Below the pieces are notes generated by a model, which saw nothing but the letters and a program-made list of their open reading frames with translations, searched no databases and was not told where the DNA came from. Shown here in pieces: positions 35,290-43,626 of a stretch of 48,353 bases of DNA. Position numbers and translations under genes: made by a program. The stretch covers positions 1 through 48,353 of the forward strand of contig NZ_BONE01000059.1 of assembly GCF_016862555.1 (NCBI RefSeq), in the 5' to 3' direction. The DNA comes from Asanoa siamensis (GTDB lineage: Bacteria > Actinomycetota > Actinomycetes > Mycobacteriales > Micromonosporaceae). Numbering within the stretch: position 1 is the stretch's first letter; every line of letters begins with the position of its first letter.

Positions 35290-36015
35290 TCATTCCGCGT
35301 ACGGCGAGGCACCGTCGGCGATCGCGGCGAGCATCCGCGCGTGCCGGGCGGTGAGCGCCTCGTGGATGCCGTCGCCGAAGCTGATCCGCGCCACGTTCAG
35401 GGCGGCGAGGTCCGGCAGGCTCGGCGTGTGCGGGGTGAACAGGACGTTGACGGGGCCCAGAGCGGCCAGCGCGGCGATGTCGGTGGCCATGATCGGGTAC
35501 GCGCAGTCCGCGCCGGCCGCCAGGAAGCGGCGGACCCGTTCCTCGGCCACGCCCAGCGGATCCTCGACTCCCCGGATGTACGCGTCCACCCGGGCGTTGA
35601 GGACCACGTCCGGGCCGGCCGCCGCGCGCACCGCCGCCAGGAAGTCGGCCTGTCCGTCCACATCGACCAGTTCCTTGGTACGCGGGTCGGAGTCCTCCAG
35701 GTTGCAGCCGACCGCGCCGGTGGCGAGCAGCCGCTCGACGAGCTGCGCGGGCGGCAGGCCGTACCCCCGTTCGAGGTCGGCCGTGACCGGCACGTCGACC
35801 GCGCGGGCGATCCGCGCCACCGCGTCGAGCATCTCCTCGACCGGGGTGGCCTCGCCGTCGGCGTAGCCGAGGCTGAGCGCCACCGCGGCGCTGCTCGTCG
35901 CGACGGCGGGGAAGCCCGCCGCCTCGACGGCCCGGGCGGAGGCGGCGTCCCAGGCGTTGGCCAGCACGACGGGGTGGCCGGGGCGGTGCAGCGCGCGCAG
36001 CTGCTCGGCGCTCAC
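35290..36015 (-). CDS. Isocitrate lyase / PEP mutase-superfamily protein
   Basis: A 241-residue TIM-barrel of the isocitrate lyase/PEP mutase superfamily. Motifs include PVVLANAWDAASAR, TSSAAVALSLGY, the metal-loop variant ADLERGYG and NLEDSD. The catalytic Cys loop of true isocitrate lyase (KKCGH) is absent, so it is one of the uncharacterised C-C or P-C bond lyases often annotated as oxaloacetate decarboxylase-like or PEP-mutase-like. The GTG start overlaps the stop of the AhpD-like gene by 4 nt, so the two are translationally coupled and face a MocR regulator. Confidence 0.85.
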   Translation of the reverse strand: MSAEQLRALHRPGHPVVLANAWDAASARAVEAAGFPAVATSSAAVALSLGYADGEATPVEEMLDAVARIARAVDVPVTADLERGYGLPPAQLVERLLATGAVGCNLEDSDPRTKELVDVDGQADFLAAVRAAAGPDVVLNARVDAYIRGVEDPLGVAEERVRRFLAAGADCAYPIMATDIAALAALGPVNVLFTPHTPSLPDLAALNVARISFGDGIHEALTARHARMLAAIADGASPYAE

Positions 36016-36461
36016 GACAGCGGCCAGGCGTGCGTGGTGACGGCGACCCGGTTCCAGGCGTTGATCACCGTGATCGACCAGACCAGCTCCGCGAGCTCGG
36101 TCTCGTCGAACTGGGCCCGCGCCGCCGCGAAGACCGGGTCCGGGACCGGCCCGTCGGTCAGCCGGGTCATCGCCTCGGTGAGCGCGAGGGCGGCCCGCTC
36201 CCGCTCCGTGAAGAACGGCGTCTGCGACCAGACCGGCAGCGCGTAGAGCCGGCGCTCGGTCTCGCCGCCCGCCCGGGCGTCGGCGTTATGGGTGTCGACG
36301 CAGTAGGCGCAGCCGTTGAGCTGCGAGGCGCGGGCCCGGACGAGCTCCAGCAGGGGTGCCTCGAGCGTGGTCCTGCGGGAGGCGGCGTCGAAGGCATTCA
36401 TGGCCTTGTTCATGTGCGGCGCGAGCTTGTCGGCCGCGAGGCGGATGGTCGAGGTCGTCAT
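36012..36461 (-). CDS. Carboxymuconolactone decarboxylase / AhpD-like protein
   Basis: A 149-residue CMD-family helical protein. The redox motif C51-A-Y-C54 with H58 (CAYCVDTH) is the AhpD signature, so it is likely a peroxidase-like or disulfide-reductase member and not a true carboxymuconolactone decarboxylase. The start is ATG 36461 (MTTSTIRL); the long open frame to 36782 runs antisense through the MocR gene and is discarded. It is coupled to the PEP-mutase-like gene and lies 47 bp from the divergent MocR start, the usual arrangement for a MocR target. Confidence 0.85.
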   Translation of the reverse strand: MTTSTIRLAADKLAPHMNKAMNAFDAASRRTTLEAPLLELVRARASQLNGCAYCVDTHNADARAGGETERRLYALPVWSQTPFFTERERAALALTEAMTRLTDGPVPDPVFAAARAQFDETELAELVWSITVINAWNRVAVTTHAWPLS

Positions 36462-36508
36462 GCCCACCACGCTAGGGCGCGAATGGCCTGACGCTAAGGT
36501 CCAATACC

Positions 36509-37870
36509 GTGGCGTTTGATTGGGCCGATTTTGGTGTCGATCTCCATCTCGACCTGCCCGCCGGTGAGCGGCGGGCCGGGCTCGAGCAGGCCCTGCGCGC
36601 GGCGATCCGGTCGCGGCGGCTGGCGCCGGGCAGCCGCCTGCCGGCGACCCGGACGCTCGCCGCCGAGCTCGGGGTTGCCCGGGGCACCGTCGCGGCCGCC
36701 TACGACCAACTCGTCGCGGAGGGCTACCTGACGGCGCGGACCGGTTCGGGCACCACCGTGGCGCTGCTGCCGCCCGCGTCACCGGTCCCGGCCGCCGCCG
36801 CGGCGCCCCCGGCGCCTCGATTCGACCTGCGGCCCGGCGCGCCCGACGTGACCTCGTTCCCGACGTCGGCCTGGCTGCGGGCGACGCGGCGGGCGTTGTC
36901 GCGGGCGCCGGCGGCGGCCTTCGACTACGGCGACCCGCGCGGCCACCCGGCGCTGCGCGCGGCGCTGGCCGAGTACCTGGGCCGCGCCCGCGGTGTGCTG
37001 GCCCATCCCGACCGGATCGTGGTCACGTCGGGCTACGTGCAGGCGCTGGCGCTGCTGGCCGGGCTGCACCGGGTGGTGGCGATGGAGGACCCGGGCCTCG
37101 CGTTCCACCGCGAGGTGGTGCGGCGGGCCGGCGCCCGGGTGGTCCCGGTGCCGGTCGACGCGGCCGGCGCTCGCACGGACCTGCTGGAGTCCACGGTGGA
37201 CGCGGTGGTGCTCACGCCGGCGCACCAGTACCCGACCGGGGTCACGCTGGCGCCGGCCCGCCGCCGTCTGGTGGCCGACTGGGCGCGGGAGCACGGCGCG
37301 CTGGTGATCGAGGACGACTACGACGGGGAGTTCCGCTACGACAGGCAGCCGGTGGGTGCCGTGCAGGGCGTGGCGGCGGAGCAGGTCGCCTATGTCGGCT
37401 CGGCGGCCAAGACGCTGGGCCCAGGACTGCGGCTGGGGTGGGTGGTGCTGCCCGAGCGGCTCGTCGAGCCGGTGGTGGAGGCCAAGCGGCACAGCGACTA
37501 CCACACCGAGGTGGTCGGCCAGCTCACGCTGGCGGAGTTGATCACGAGCCACGGGTACGACCGGCACGTGCGGGCGGTCCGGTCCCGCTACCGGGCGCGC
37601 CGCGATCTGCTGCTGGCCCGGCTGCGGGGCGCGGCGCTGGGCGGGGTCGCGGCGGGGTTGCACGCGCTGTTCCCGCTGCCGCCGGGCGGGCCGCTCGAGC
37701 GGGACGTGTTGGCCGCGGCGGCGTCGCGTGGGCTGGCGCTGGGCGACCTCGGCAGTCACTGGCACGCGCCGGGTGACCATCCACAAGGGCTGATCATCGG
37801 GTACGGCACGCCGAGCGAGAGCCGGTATCCGGCGGCGCTCGACGTGCTCGCCCGGGTGCTGCGTGCTTAG
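36509..37870 (+). CDS. MocR-type GntR/aminotransferase regulator
   Basis: A 453-residue MocR protein: an N-terminal GntR winged helix (about 20-90; GSRLPATRTLAAELGVARGTVAAAY) joined to a fold-type I aminotransferase domain (about 105-450). The PLP-binding Lys lies in YVGSAAKTLGPGLRLGW at about residue 301, and the IEDDYDGEFRYD motif is typical. Such proteins use PLP as a sensor. The start is GTG at 36509 with no clear ribosome site, possibly leaderless. It is divergent from the CMD/PEP-mutase pair and probably controls it. Its stop codon overlaps the stop of the convergent SMP-30 gene by 4 nt. Confidence 0.88.
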   Translation: MAFDWADFGVDLHLDLPAGERRAGLEQALRAAIRSRRLAPGSRLPATRTLAAELGVARGTVAAAYDQLVAEGYLTARTGSGTTVALLPPASPVPAAAAAPPAPRFDLRPGAPDVTSFPTSAWLRATRRALSRAPAAAFDYGDPRGHPALRAALAEYLGRARGVLAHPDRIVVTSGYVQALALLAGLHRVVAMEDPGLAFHREVVRRAGARVVPVPVDAAGARTDLLESTVDAVVLTPAHQYPTGVTLAPARRRLVADWAREHGALVIEDDYDGEFRYDRQPVGAVQGVAAEQVAYVGSAAKTLGPGLRLGWVVLPERLVEPVVEAKRHSDYHTEVVGQLTLAELITSHGYDRHVRAVRSRYRARRDLLLARLRGAALGGVAAGLHALFPLPPGGPLERDVLAAAASRGLALGDLGSHWHAPGDHPQGLIIGYGTPSESRYPAALDVLARVLRA

Positions 37871-38661
37871 AGCGTTGCCGCGAAGACGACACCGTCGCCG
37901 ACGCCCTGGTCGCTCCACCGGTTGGCGGTGATGTAGAGGGTTTCGTCGCCCAGGGCGCAGGAGAAGCAGCCGCGGTCGGCGTCCACGGTGGACAGGATCT
38001 CGCCGCCTTCGGCCACGCGGACGCAGCGCTGGTTGGGGACGTCGGCGAACCAGACGGCGGCGTCGTCGTTGTCTACGTCGAGGCAGATGCCGTCCGGCGC
38101 CGAGCCGTCGACGGCCGCGAACACCCGTTGGTTCTCGAGGGCGCCGTCGGGGGCGATGTCGAAGGCGGTGAGGCGGCCGGCGTACGACTCGGCGACGATC
38201 AGCGTGTCGCCGCGTACCACCATGCCGTTCGGGAAGGCCAGCCCACCGGCGACCTCGCGCGGCCCGTCCGCACCCGGGGTGAGCACGCAGATCCGGCCGG
38301 GCCGGAACTCGCCACCCGGGAACTCGAACCCGATGTCGTTGACGAAGACGTTGCCGCGCCGGTCGACGGCGATCTCGTTCCACTGCCCGGCGCCGAGCGC
38401 GGCGTGCCGCTCCAGGGTGCCGTCGTCGCCGACCCGCAGCAGCATCCCCTTTTGGCTGGAGACGGCGAGCAGCCGGCCGTCGGGCAGCCAGTCGATGCAG
38501 AGCGGCATGTCACCGACCTCGGCGACGACGGTCGCGGCGCCGTCGGACTCGACCCGGACGATCTGACCGGCGCCCCAGTCGCAGAACCACAACCGCCCGG
38601 CGTGCCAGCGGGGCGACTCACCCATCGCGATACCGGACACCAACGTACGAAGCTCGCTCAT
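37867..38661 (-). CDS. SMP-30/gluconolactonase-family protein
   Basis: A 264-residue six-bladed beta-propeller of the SMP-30/gluconolaconase/LRE group. Metal ligands appear in GESPRW (Glu), in the Asn/Asp of FVNDIG, in FPNGMV and in PDGICLD. Members hydrolyse sugar lactones or other esters. A lactonase would be needed between fucose oxidation and FucD, but this gene is 20 kb from that operon, so the link is speculative. GAGGAGG precedes the ATG at 38661; the frame running on to 39180 is antisense to the NUDIX gene. Confidence 0.85.
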   Translation of the reverse strand: MSELRTLVSGIAMGESPRWHAGRLWFCDWGAGQIVRVESDGAATVVAEVGDMPLCIDWLPDGRLLAVSSQKGMLLRVGDDGTLERHAALGAGQWNEIAVDRRGNVFVNDIGFEFPGGEFRPGRICVLTPGADGPREVAGGLAFPNGMVVRGDTLIVAESYAGRLTAFDIAPDGALENQRVFAAVDGSAPDGICLDVDNDDAAVWFADVPNQRCVRVAEGGEILSTVDADRGCFSCALGDETLYITANRWSDQGVGDGVVFAATL

Positions 38662-38743
38662 CTCGTCCTCCTCGAATGCTGCCTTCACCTGGTACGTGCC
38701 ACCCGGCGCCGGATTCTCGACATCCCTCGGGAAGAATTTCCGG

Positions 38744-39367
38744 GTGAGTTTCGACCTGCTGGCCCACATCGCCGGCCTACCCCGCCTCCGATCGGCCGCG
38801 GGCGTGCTCTTCCGCGACGCGGCGGGCGGGGTGCTCCTGGTCCGCCCGACGTACAAGGACGGCTGGGAGGTGCCGGGCGGCGGCATCGAGGCCGACGAGT
38901 CGCCGTTGGCGGCAGCACACCGGGAGGTCCGGGAGGAGTTGGGCGTGACCGCCCCGATCGGCCGCCTCCTGGTGCTGGACTGGATCGCCGCGACACCCCC
39001 ATGGGACGCCGGCCTGATGTTCATCTTCGACGGCGGCGTCCTGGACCCCGAGGTCACCGCCCGGATCGTGCTGCCGGCCGACGAGCTGTCGGAGTTCCGC
39101 TTCGTGCCACCGACGGACCTGCCATCGTTCCTCCCGCCCCGCCTGTCCCGCCGGGTCGTGGCGGCGCTGGACCCGAACACGCCGGTCTACCTGGAGGAGG
39201 GCTACGAGCCCGCTCCGTCGCGCGGGTCGGGGGTCGAGGCGGCGCTCACGACGAGCGACCTCGCGCCCGGGAACGGCCAGCCCGTCGGTTACCAGACGTC
39301 GCCGTCGCGCCAGTCGCAGGTCAACGGGGCCGTCAGGTCCAGGGGGAGCACGCCCGGGAAGACGTAG
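38744..39367 (+). CDS. NUDIX hydrolase
   Basis: A 207-residue NUDIX protein that likely hydrolyses a nucleoside diphosphate derivative. The full box is present: GGGIEADESPLAAAHREVRE followed by ELGV, fitting G-x5-E-x7-REUxEExGU. GTG 38744 has GGGAAG upstream; an ATG at 38696 is less likely. The C-terminal ~25 residues overlap the 3' end of the AAC(2') gene on the other strand (39289-39367), an unusually long convergent overlap. That tail is low-complexity and may not be functional. Confidence 0.85.
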   Translation: MSFDLLAHIAGLPRLRSAAGVLFRDAAGGVLLVRPTYKDGWEVPGGGIEADESPLAAAHREVREELGVTAPIGRLLVLDWIAATPPWDAGLMFIFDGGVLDPEVTARIVLPADELSEFRFVPPTDLPSFLPPRLSRRVVAALDPNTPVYLEEGYEPAPSRGSGVEAALTTSDLAPGNGQPVGYQTSPSRQSQVNGAVRSRGSTPGKT

Positions 39368-39816
39368 ACCGCGCCTTCCTCCTCCGGGGTTGGGGTCAGG
39401 CCCGTGGGGGTCAGGGCCGAGAGTCGGCCCGTCCAGGGCAGCCAGCCGCGGGCGCGGTACAGAGGCTCGCCCTCGTCCGTCGTGCCGAGCGCGCCCAGGT
39501 CGTAAGCCCCGCGGATGACGCCCTCCAGTGCCGCCATCACCGCCGCTCCGTAGCCGCGGCGGCGGTGGTCCGGGTGGACGCCGACGCCCTCGACGTAGCC
39601 GCAGCGTAGCGCCCGTCCGTTGTGGAGCAGCCGGCGTTGGACGACGCTGCCGTGTGCCACCAGCGTGTCGCCCTCCCAGGCGAGGGCGTGCATGCCGCCG
39701 AGCGAGTGCTCCCAGTCCTCGGCGCCGAAGTCGCCTTCGAAGACCAGTTCGAGCAGGCGGTACGCGGCGCCCAGCGCGGCCGGCGCCGCGGCGCTCGTGT
39801 GGATCAGCTCGATCAC
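39289..39816 (-). CDS. Aminoglycoside 2'-N-acetyltransferase, AAC(2')-I type
   Basis: A 175-residue GNAT enzyme. It follows mycobacterial AAC(2')-I closely: DWEHSLGGMHALAWEGDTLV, VVQRRLLHNGRALRCGYVEG, the acetyl-CoA loop HPDHRRRGYG, RGAYDLGALGTT, GWLPWTG and the C-terminal CDWRDGDVW. It acetylates the 2'-amino group of aminoglycosides such as gentamicin or tobramycin; in mycobacteria a native cell-wall role has also been proposed. Start is GTG 39816, with GGAGG upstream, overlapping the ArsR stop by 4 nt, so it is coupled to its probable regulator. Activity is inferred from similarity. Confidence 0.9.
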   Translation of the reverse strand: MIELIHTSAAAPAALGAAYRLLELVFEGDFGAEDWEHSLGGMHALAWEGDTLVAHGSVVQRRLLHNGRALRCGYVEGVGVHPDHRRRGYGAAVMAALEGVIRGAYDLGALGTTDEGEPLYRARGWLPWTGRLSALTPTGLTPTPEEEGAVYVFPGVLPLDLTAPLTCDWRDGDVW

Positions 39817-40328
39817 GCGTCCGCCTCCGGGAGCAGCGGGAAGACGCGGGCGACGACGCCGACCGGAGCGCTGCCCCGGGGTGCGCGGCGGCGGGCGTAG
39901 GGGGCCAGCACCGCCCGGATCTCGTCGGCCACCGTCGTCAGCTCGGCGGGGGTCAGGTGCAGCACCTCGCTGAACGCCTCGTCGCGCTGCCACCGCTCCG
40001 GCGCCGTCGCCCGGCGGGCCAGCCAGCGGTGGTAGCCCTCGTCCTCCAGCTCGCGGGCCAGCGGACCGAGGTCGGCGCCGGGCCGCGGCGGGGTGGGTGC
40101 CCGCAGCCGCCACGGGCGGGCGCGGCCGTGCGCGCCGGCGACCGGCTCGACGTAGCCGTAGCGCTCCAACTGTCGCAGGTGGAACGAGCACGCCCCGGAG
40201 CTCTCCCCCAACCGCCGGGCGGCCTCGTTGGCGGTCACGGAGCCGGCGTCCGCGAGGAGGTCGAGCAGCGCCACCCGCAGCGGGTGCCGCAGCGCCATCT
40301 CCGACTCTTGCCCGATCACGCCTCGCAT
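39813..40328 (-). CDS. ArsR-family regulator upstream of AAC(2')
   Basis: A 171-residue winged-helix repressor of the ArsR type. The DNA-binding part (about 10-70) has MALRHPLRVALLDLLADAG and ANEAARRLGESSGACSFHLRQLE. No metal-binding Cys motif of classic ArsR is seen; the C-terminal 90 residues are a different helical domain, so the ligand is probably organic. It is first in a two-gene operon with AAC(2') and divergent from peptide deformylase; the perfect palindrome between them is its likely operator. Confidence 0.85.
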   Translation of the reverse strand: MRGVIGQESEMALRHPLRVALLDLLADAGSVTANEAARRLGESSGACSFHLRQLERYGYVEPVAGAHGRARPWRLRAPTPPRPGADLGPLARELEDEGYHRWLARRATAPERWQRDEAFSEVLHLTPAELTTVADEIRAVLAPYARRRAPRGSAPVGVVARVFPLLPEADA

Positions 40329-40340
40329 CGTACCCTCTGA

Positions 40341-40358
40341 TTTGCAAAGCTTTGCAAA
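40341..40358. promoter_or_regulatory. Perfect 18-bp palindrome, probable ArsR operator
   Basis: TTTGCAAAGCTTTGCAAA is a perfect palindrome and also a tandem TTTGCAAAG repeat. It is very A/T-rich for this genome and sits in the 50-bp gap between the divergent ArsR and deformylase starts, so one site could control both directions. It lies 12 bp from the ArsR start and 20 bp from the deformylase start. Confidence 0.7.
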
Positions 40359-40378
40359 GTCTTGCGAGGAGGTCAGCG

Positions 40379-40915
40379 GTGACGGTCCGGCCGGTGCGGC
40401 TCTTCGGCGATCCCGTGTTGACGATGACGGCCGAGCCGGTCACGGAGTTCGACAAGTCCTTGCGGACGCTGGTCAAGGACCTCACGGAGACGTTGCGCGA
40501 CCAGCGGGGGTCGGGGCTCGCCGCACCGCAGATCGGCGTGCCGCTGCGGGTGTTCGTGTTCGACGTCGACGGCGTACGCGGGCATCTCGTCAACCCTGCC
40601 CTGGACTTCCCGTCCGACGAGGAACAGGTCGGGCCGGAGGGATGCCTGTCGATTCCGGGGCTCTACTACGACACGCGACGGCGGATGCACGCGGTCGGGC
40701 GCGGCGTCGACGAGCACGGGCGGGCCGCCCAGGTGGTCGGGACGGCCGAGGTGGCGCGCTGCCTGCAGCACGAGACCGACCATCTCGACGGCGTGCTGTT
40801 CCTGGACCGGCTCGACCCGGCGACGCGGCGCGTGGCGATGCGGGACATCCGGGACGCCCCGTGGGGCGGCGCGGTGAAGGTCAGTCCACACCCGATCCGG
40901 GGGCTGCTGCGGTGA
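40379..40915 (+). CDS. def: Peptide deformylase
   Basis: A 178-residue peptide deformylase, which removes the formyl group from nascent proteins. All three motifs are present: GSGLAAPQIG (motif 1), EGCLS with the metal Cys (motif 2) and QHETDHLDG with the HExxH metal site (motif 3). GTG 40379 has a GAGGAGGT site. It is probably a second, regulated copy and not the housekeeping enzyme, because it is paired with an ArsR regulator and AAC(2') and has no fmt neighbour. Its 3' end overlaps the convergent ComB-like gene by 35 bp. Confidence 0.9.
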   Translation: MTVRPVRLFGDPVLTMTAEPVTEFDKSLRTLVKDLTETLRDQRGSGLAAPQIGVPLRVFVFDVDGVRGHLVNPALDFPSDEEQVGPEGCLSIPGLYYDTRRRMHAVGRGVDEHGRAAQVVGTAEVARCLQHETDHLDGVLFLDRLDPATRRVAMRDIRDAPWGGAVKVSPHPIRGLLR

Positions 40916-41630
40916 ACGCGCCGTCGCGCAGGACCGGGACGGCGTCGCTCGCGTCCGTCTCGACGGCGATCGCGACGTCCTCGGCGAAGCCTTGCGCGGC
41001 GAGTTCGCGTCCGGATGCGCTGTCGACGACGGCGCGGGCGATGTCGTCGATTCCCTTGTAGACGCTCGCGGCGGCGCGGGCCTCCGGCGAGAGGTCCGTC
41101 GCGCCCGTCGCGGCGATGACCGCGCCCGCGCCCAGGAGGTCCTCCAGGGCCGGGCGCAGGGTGTCGTCGGGCCAGCGCTCCCCCGCCGCGATGACGGTCA
41201 GCGGGCGGTCGGGCGTACCCACGCCCTGCTCTCGCAACCACCGACCGACCGCGCCGGCGTTGCGGAGGCTCGCGGCGACGAGGCCGCAGTAATCCTTGAC
41301 GGCGGCCGCGATGGCCGAGCCGTTCGGGGACGGCAGCACCAGGTCCGGGACGCGCGGCGCGCGGCGCAAAGCCGCCGGCGAGAGCGACCACGGCCGATCG
41401 GCGGTCACGGCGCGGCGGCCGACCGCGACCGGTGGGCCGCCTTCTGTCCGGGTTTCGCTCCAGGCGCGCGGGTGGACCCGGGTGCCGGCGTCGACGAGCA
41501 CCGACACCGAGGTGGTGAACGAGAGGACGTCGACGATCACGGCGTACGCGCTGCCCGGTGCGAGCCGGCGCGCGCCTTCCGGGCCCCAGTCGAACCGCAC
41601 GCCGTACCCGTGCTGCAGCCACTCCTCCAC
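40881..41630 (-). CDS. 2-phosphosulfolactate phosphatase (ComB)-like protein
   Basis: About 249 residues of the ComB family. Recognisable segments are YAVIVDVLSFTTSVSVLVDAG, VLPSPNGSAIA and IAAGERWPDD, all typical of Mg-dependent ComB phosphatases. Real coenzyme M synthesis is not expected in this organism, so the actual substrate is likely another phosphorylated acid. The start is uncertain: GTG 41630 (VEEWLQHG) is chosen because upstream codons run antisense into the DHFR-like gene. No strong ribosome site is seen. Confidence 0.75.
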   Translation of the reverse strand: MEEWLQHGYGVRFDWGPEGARRLAPGSAYAVIVDVLSFTTSVSVLVDAGTRVHPRAWSETRTEGGPPVAVGRRAVTADRPWSLSPAALRRAPRVPDLVLPSPNGSAIAAAVKDYCGLVAASLRNAGAVGRWLREQGVGTPDRPLTVIAAGERWPDDTLRPALEDLLGAGAVIAATGATDLSPEARAAASVYKGIDDIARAVVDSASGRELAAQGFAEDVAIAVETDASDAVPVLRDGAFTAAAPGSGVD

Positions 41631-41702
41631 GCCGCGAGGGTCACACAGCCCTGGCGCGGCAGCCTCTGATTTTCTGTCGTACCCCCGTGGTCTCGTTGTC
41701 GC

Positions 41703-42251
41703 ATGGCTACCCGCTACTACACCGCGACCTCGCTCGACGGCTTCATCGCCGATGCTGACAACTCGCTCGACTGGCTCTTCGAGGTCAGCGAGCGCGACGA
41801 CAAGTTCAGCCCGTTCTTCGCGTCGATCGGCGCGATGGCGATGGGCGCCACGACCTACGAGTGGGTGCTCGATCACGAGAAGCTGCTGGAGCAGCCGGCC
41901 AAATGGCAGGAGTGGTATGCGGACCGCCCGGCCTGGGTGTTCACGCACCGTGAGCTACCCCGGATCCCGGGCGCGGCGATCACGTTCGTCTCGGGTGACG
42001 TCCGGCCGGTGCACGCCGCGATGACCGAGGCGGCGGGCGACCGCGACATCTGGCTGCTCGGCGGCGGCGAGTTGGTCGGCTCGTTCGCCGACGCGGGCCT
42101 CCTCGACGAGATCATCGTGGGCGTGGCACCGGTGACGCTGGGCTCGGGCGCCCCACTCCTACCCCGCCGCCTGACCTCGGCCAGGCTGGCGTTGACCGGG
42201 GTCGAGCAGTCGGGCCCGTTCGCCTACCTGACCTACCGGGTGTCGTCCTGA
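41703..42251 (+). CDS. Dihydrofolate reductase-family protein
   Basis: A 182-residue RibD-C/DHFR-fold protein. It has the YTATSLDGFIA opening, MAMGATTYEW and the nucleotide-binding WLLGGGELVGSF. This group reduces pteridine-like or pyrimidine substrates with NADPH; it is not classic FolA. The gene is monocistronic, divergent from ComB-like and convergent with the PanE-like gene, 7 bp away. The substrate is unknown. Confidence 0.85.
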   Translation: MATRYYTATSLDGFIADADNSLDWLFEVSERDDKFSPFFASIGAMAMGATTYEWVLDHEKLLEQPAKWQEWYADRPAWVFTHRELPRIPGAAITFVSGDVRPVHAAMTEAAGDRDIWLLGGGELVGSFADAGLLDEIIVGVAPVTLGSGAPLLPRRLTSARLALTGVEQSGPFAYLTYRVSS

Positions 42252-42258
42252 CGCCGCG

Positions 42259-43227
42259 TCACGGCACCATCGCGAGGAAGGCATCGGGGGTGAGGGCGCC
42301 TGGGCGCGCCTGGTCGCGGGCCGCGCGGTTGACGATGCGGCGGACGAGTTCGTTGGCCGGCGTCGGCACGCCGTGCAGGCGGCCGAGCAGCACGATCTCG
42401 CCGTTGAGATAGTCGGCCTCGACCGAGCCCGTGCCGCGGGTGAGGCTCTGCCAGGTCGAGCCGCCGCCCCGGGCGGTGCCGTCGACCGGCTTGATCGTGA
42501 GCAGGCCGGCACGGCGGGCCGCGTCCTCGGCCGGGCTGGCCACGTCGATGCCCGCCGCGTCGAGCACGGCCGTGGCCTCCGCGCGCAGGAGGGCGTCGAC
42601 CTTGTCGATCCCGTCGGCGTCCGGGCCGCACAGGGCCTGGATGGCATTGCCGAGGTTCATCAGCAGCTTCGCGTACTTCCAGCGCATGATGTCCGCCCGC
42701 GCCTCGCTGGCGAACCCGGCCTCCCGCAACCCGGCGGCCAGCGTCCTGGCGGTCTCGTCGACGCCGCCCGGGTAGGGGCCCAGGTCCAGGCCGCCGGGGG
42801 TCGGCGCGCTGTGCGCGACCACGACACCGGGAGCGAGGTGGGTGGCGGGCAGGATGACGTGCACGCCGTACACGTTGGCGAACTGCCGCAGTGCGGCCCG
42901 CTCGTTGGCGACGCCGTTCTGCAGGCAGAGCACCGGCGTCTCGGGCGGCGCGACGGCCGCGAGCGGGCGCAGCACGCCGTCGGTGTCCATGCCCTTCACG
43001 GCCAGCACCGCGACGTCGCCGGCCCGCCACTCGTGCGCGTCGACGGCGCCGACGGCCGGCAGCCGCAGGGTCCGGCGGCCCTCCGGCGAGTGCAGCGCGA
43101 GCCCGTCTCGCCGGATCGCGTCGAGGTGCGCACCGCGCGCGACCAGCACGACCTCGTGTCCCGCGAGGGCCAACCGCCCACCGACCACACCACCGACAGC
43201 GCCCGCACCCACGATCACCCATCGCAC
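42259..43227 (-). CDS. Ketopantoate reductase-family oxidoreductase
   Basis: A 322-residue PanE/ApbA-type NADPH-dependent 2-keto acid reductase. N-terminal VIVGAGAVGGVVGGRLALAG is the cofactor motif; VKGMDTDGVL and LQNGVANE follow; the catalytic Lys lies in MRWKYAKLLMNLGNA, and the C-terminal domain has the usual STWQSL and VEADYLNGEIV. It may make pantoate or reduce another branched keto acid. No pantothenate genes are adjacent, so a gene symbol is withheld. Confidence 0.87.
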   Translation of the reverse strand: MRWVIVGAGAVGGVVGGRLALAGHEVVLVARGAHLDAIRRDGLALHSPEGRRTLRLPAVGAVDAHEWRAGDVAVLAVKGMDTDGVLRPLAAVAPPETPVLCLQNGVANERAALRQFANVYGVHVILPATHLAPGVVVAHSAPTPGGLDLGPYPGGVDETARTLAAGLREAGFASEARADIMRWKYAKLLMNLGNAIQALCGPDADGIDKVDALLRAEATAVLDAAGIDVASPAEDAARRAGLLTIKPVDGTARGGGSTWQSLTRGTGSVEADYLNGEIVLLGRLHGVPTPANELVRRIVNRAARDQARPGALTPDAFLAMVP

Positions 43228-43275
43228 GCCGTCGAACCTATGTCACGTCCCGCATGGTCATCCCGTCCTGTGACC

Positions 43276-43626
43276 ATGCCCATCCTCGCTGACCCGATCT
43301 GGCCGGTGGCGCTCCTGGCGACGATCCAGTACGTGGACGCGGCCGTCTGCTGGCGCCCCGTCGACGCGGTCCGCCGCTGCCTGGACGACGTGCACGCCCC
43401 GCCGCTGGTCCGCCGCCTGCTCACCCCGATCAAGATCGCGGCGGGCTCGGGGCTCCTGCTGGGCCTGGTCGTCCCGTACCTGGGCGTGCTCACCTGCGCG
43501 GCCCTGGTCGCCTACTTCGCCATCGCGGTCACGATGCACATCCGCGCCCGCGACCTCGGCCGCAACTTCCGCAACGCGGCGGCGCTCGGCCTCACCTCGG
43601 CGCTGGTCAGCCTCTGCTACCTGTGA
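43276..43626 (+). CDS. DoxX-like small membrane protein
   Basis: About 116 residues with three or four hydrophobic segments, resembling DoxX-like proteins (LTPIKIAAGSGLLLGL, RARDLGRNFRNA). Role unknown; relatives are often linked to redox stress. The start is ambiguous: ATG 43276, GTG 43270 or ATG 43240 are all in frame and none has a ribosome site, so it may be leaderless. Its last codons and stop lie in a 25-bp tandem duplication that also contains the end of the convergent hydratase gene. Confidence 0.7.
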   Translation: MPILADPIWPVALLATIQYVDAAVCWRPVDAVRRCLDDVHAPPLVRRLLTPIKIAAGSGLLLGLVVPYLGVLTCAALVAYFAIAVTMHIRARDLGRNFRNAAALGLTSALVSLCYL

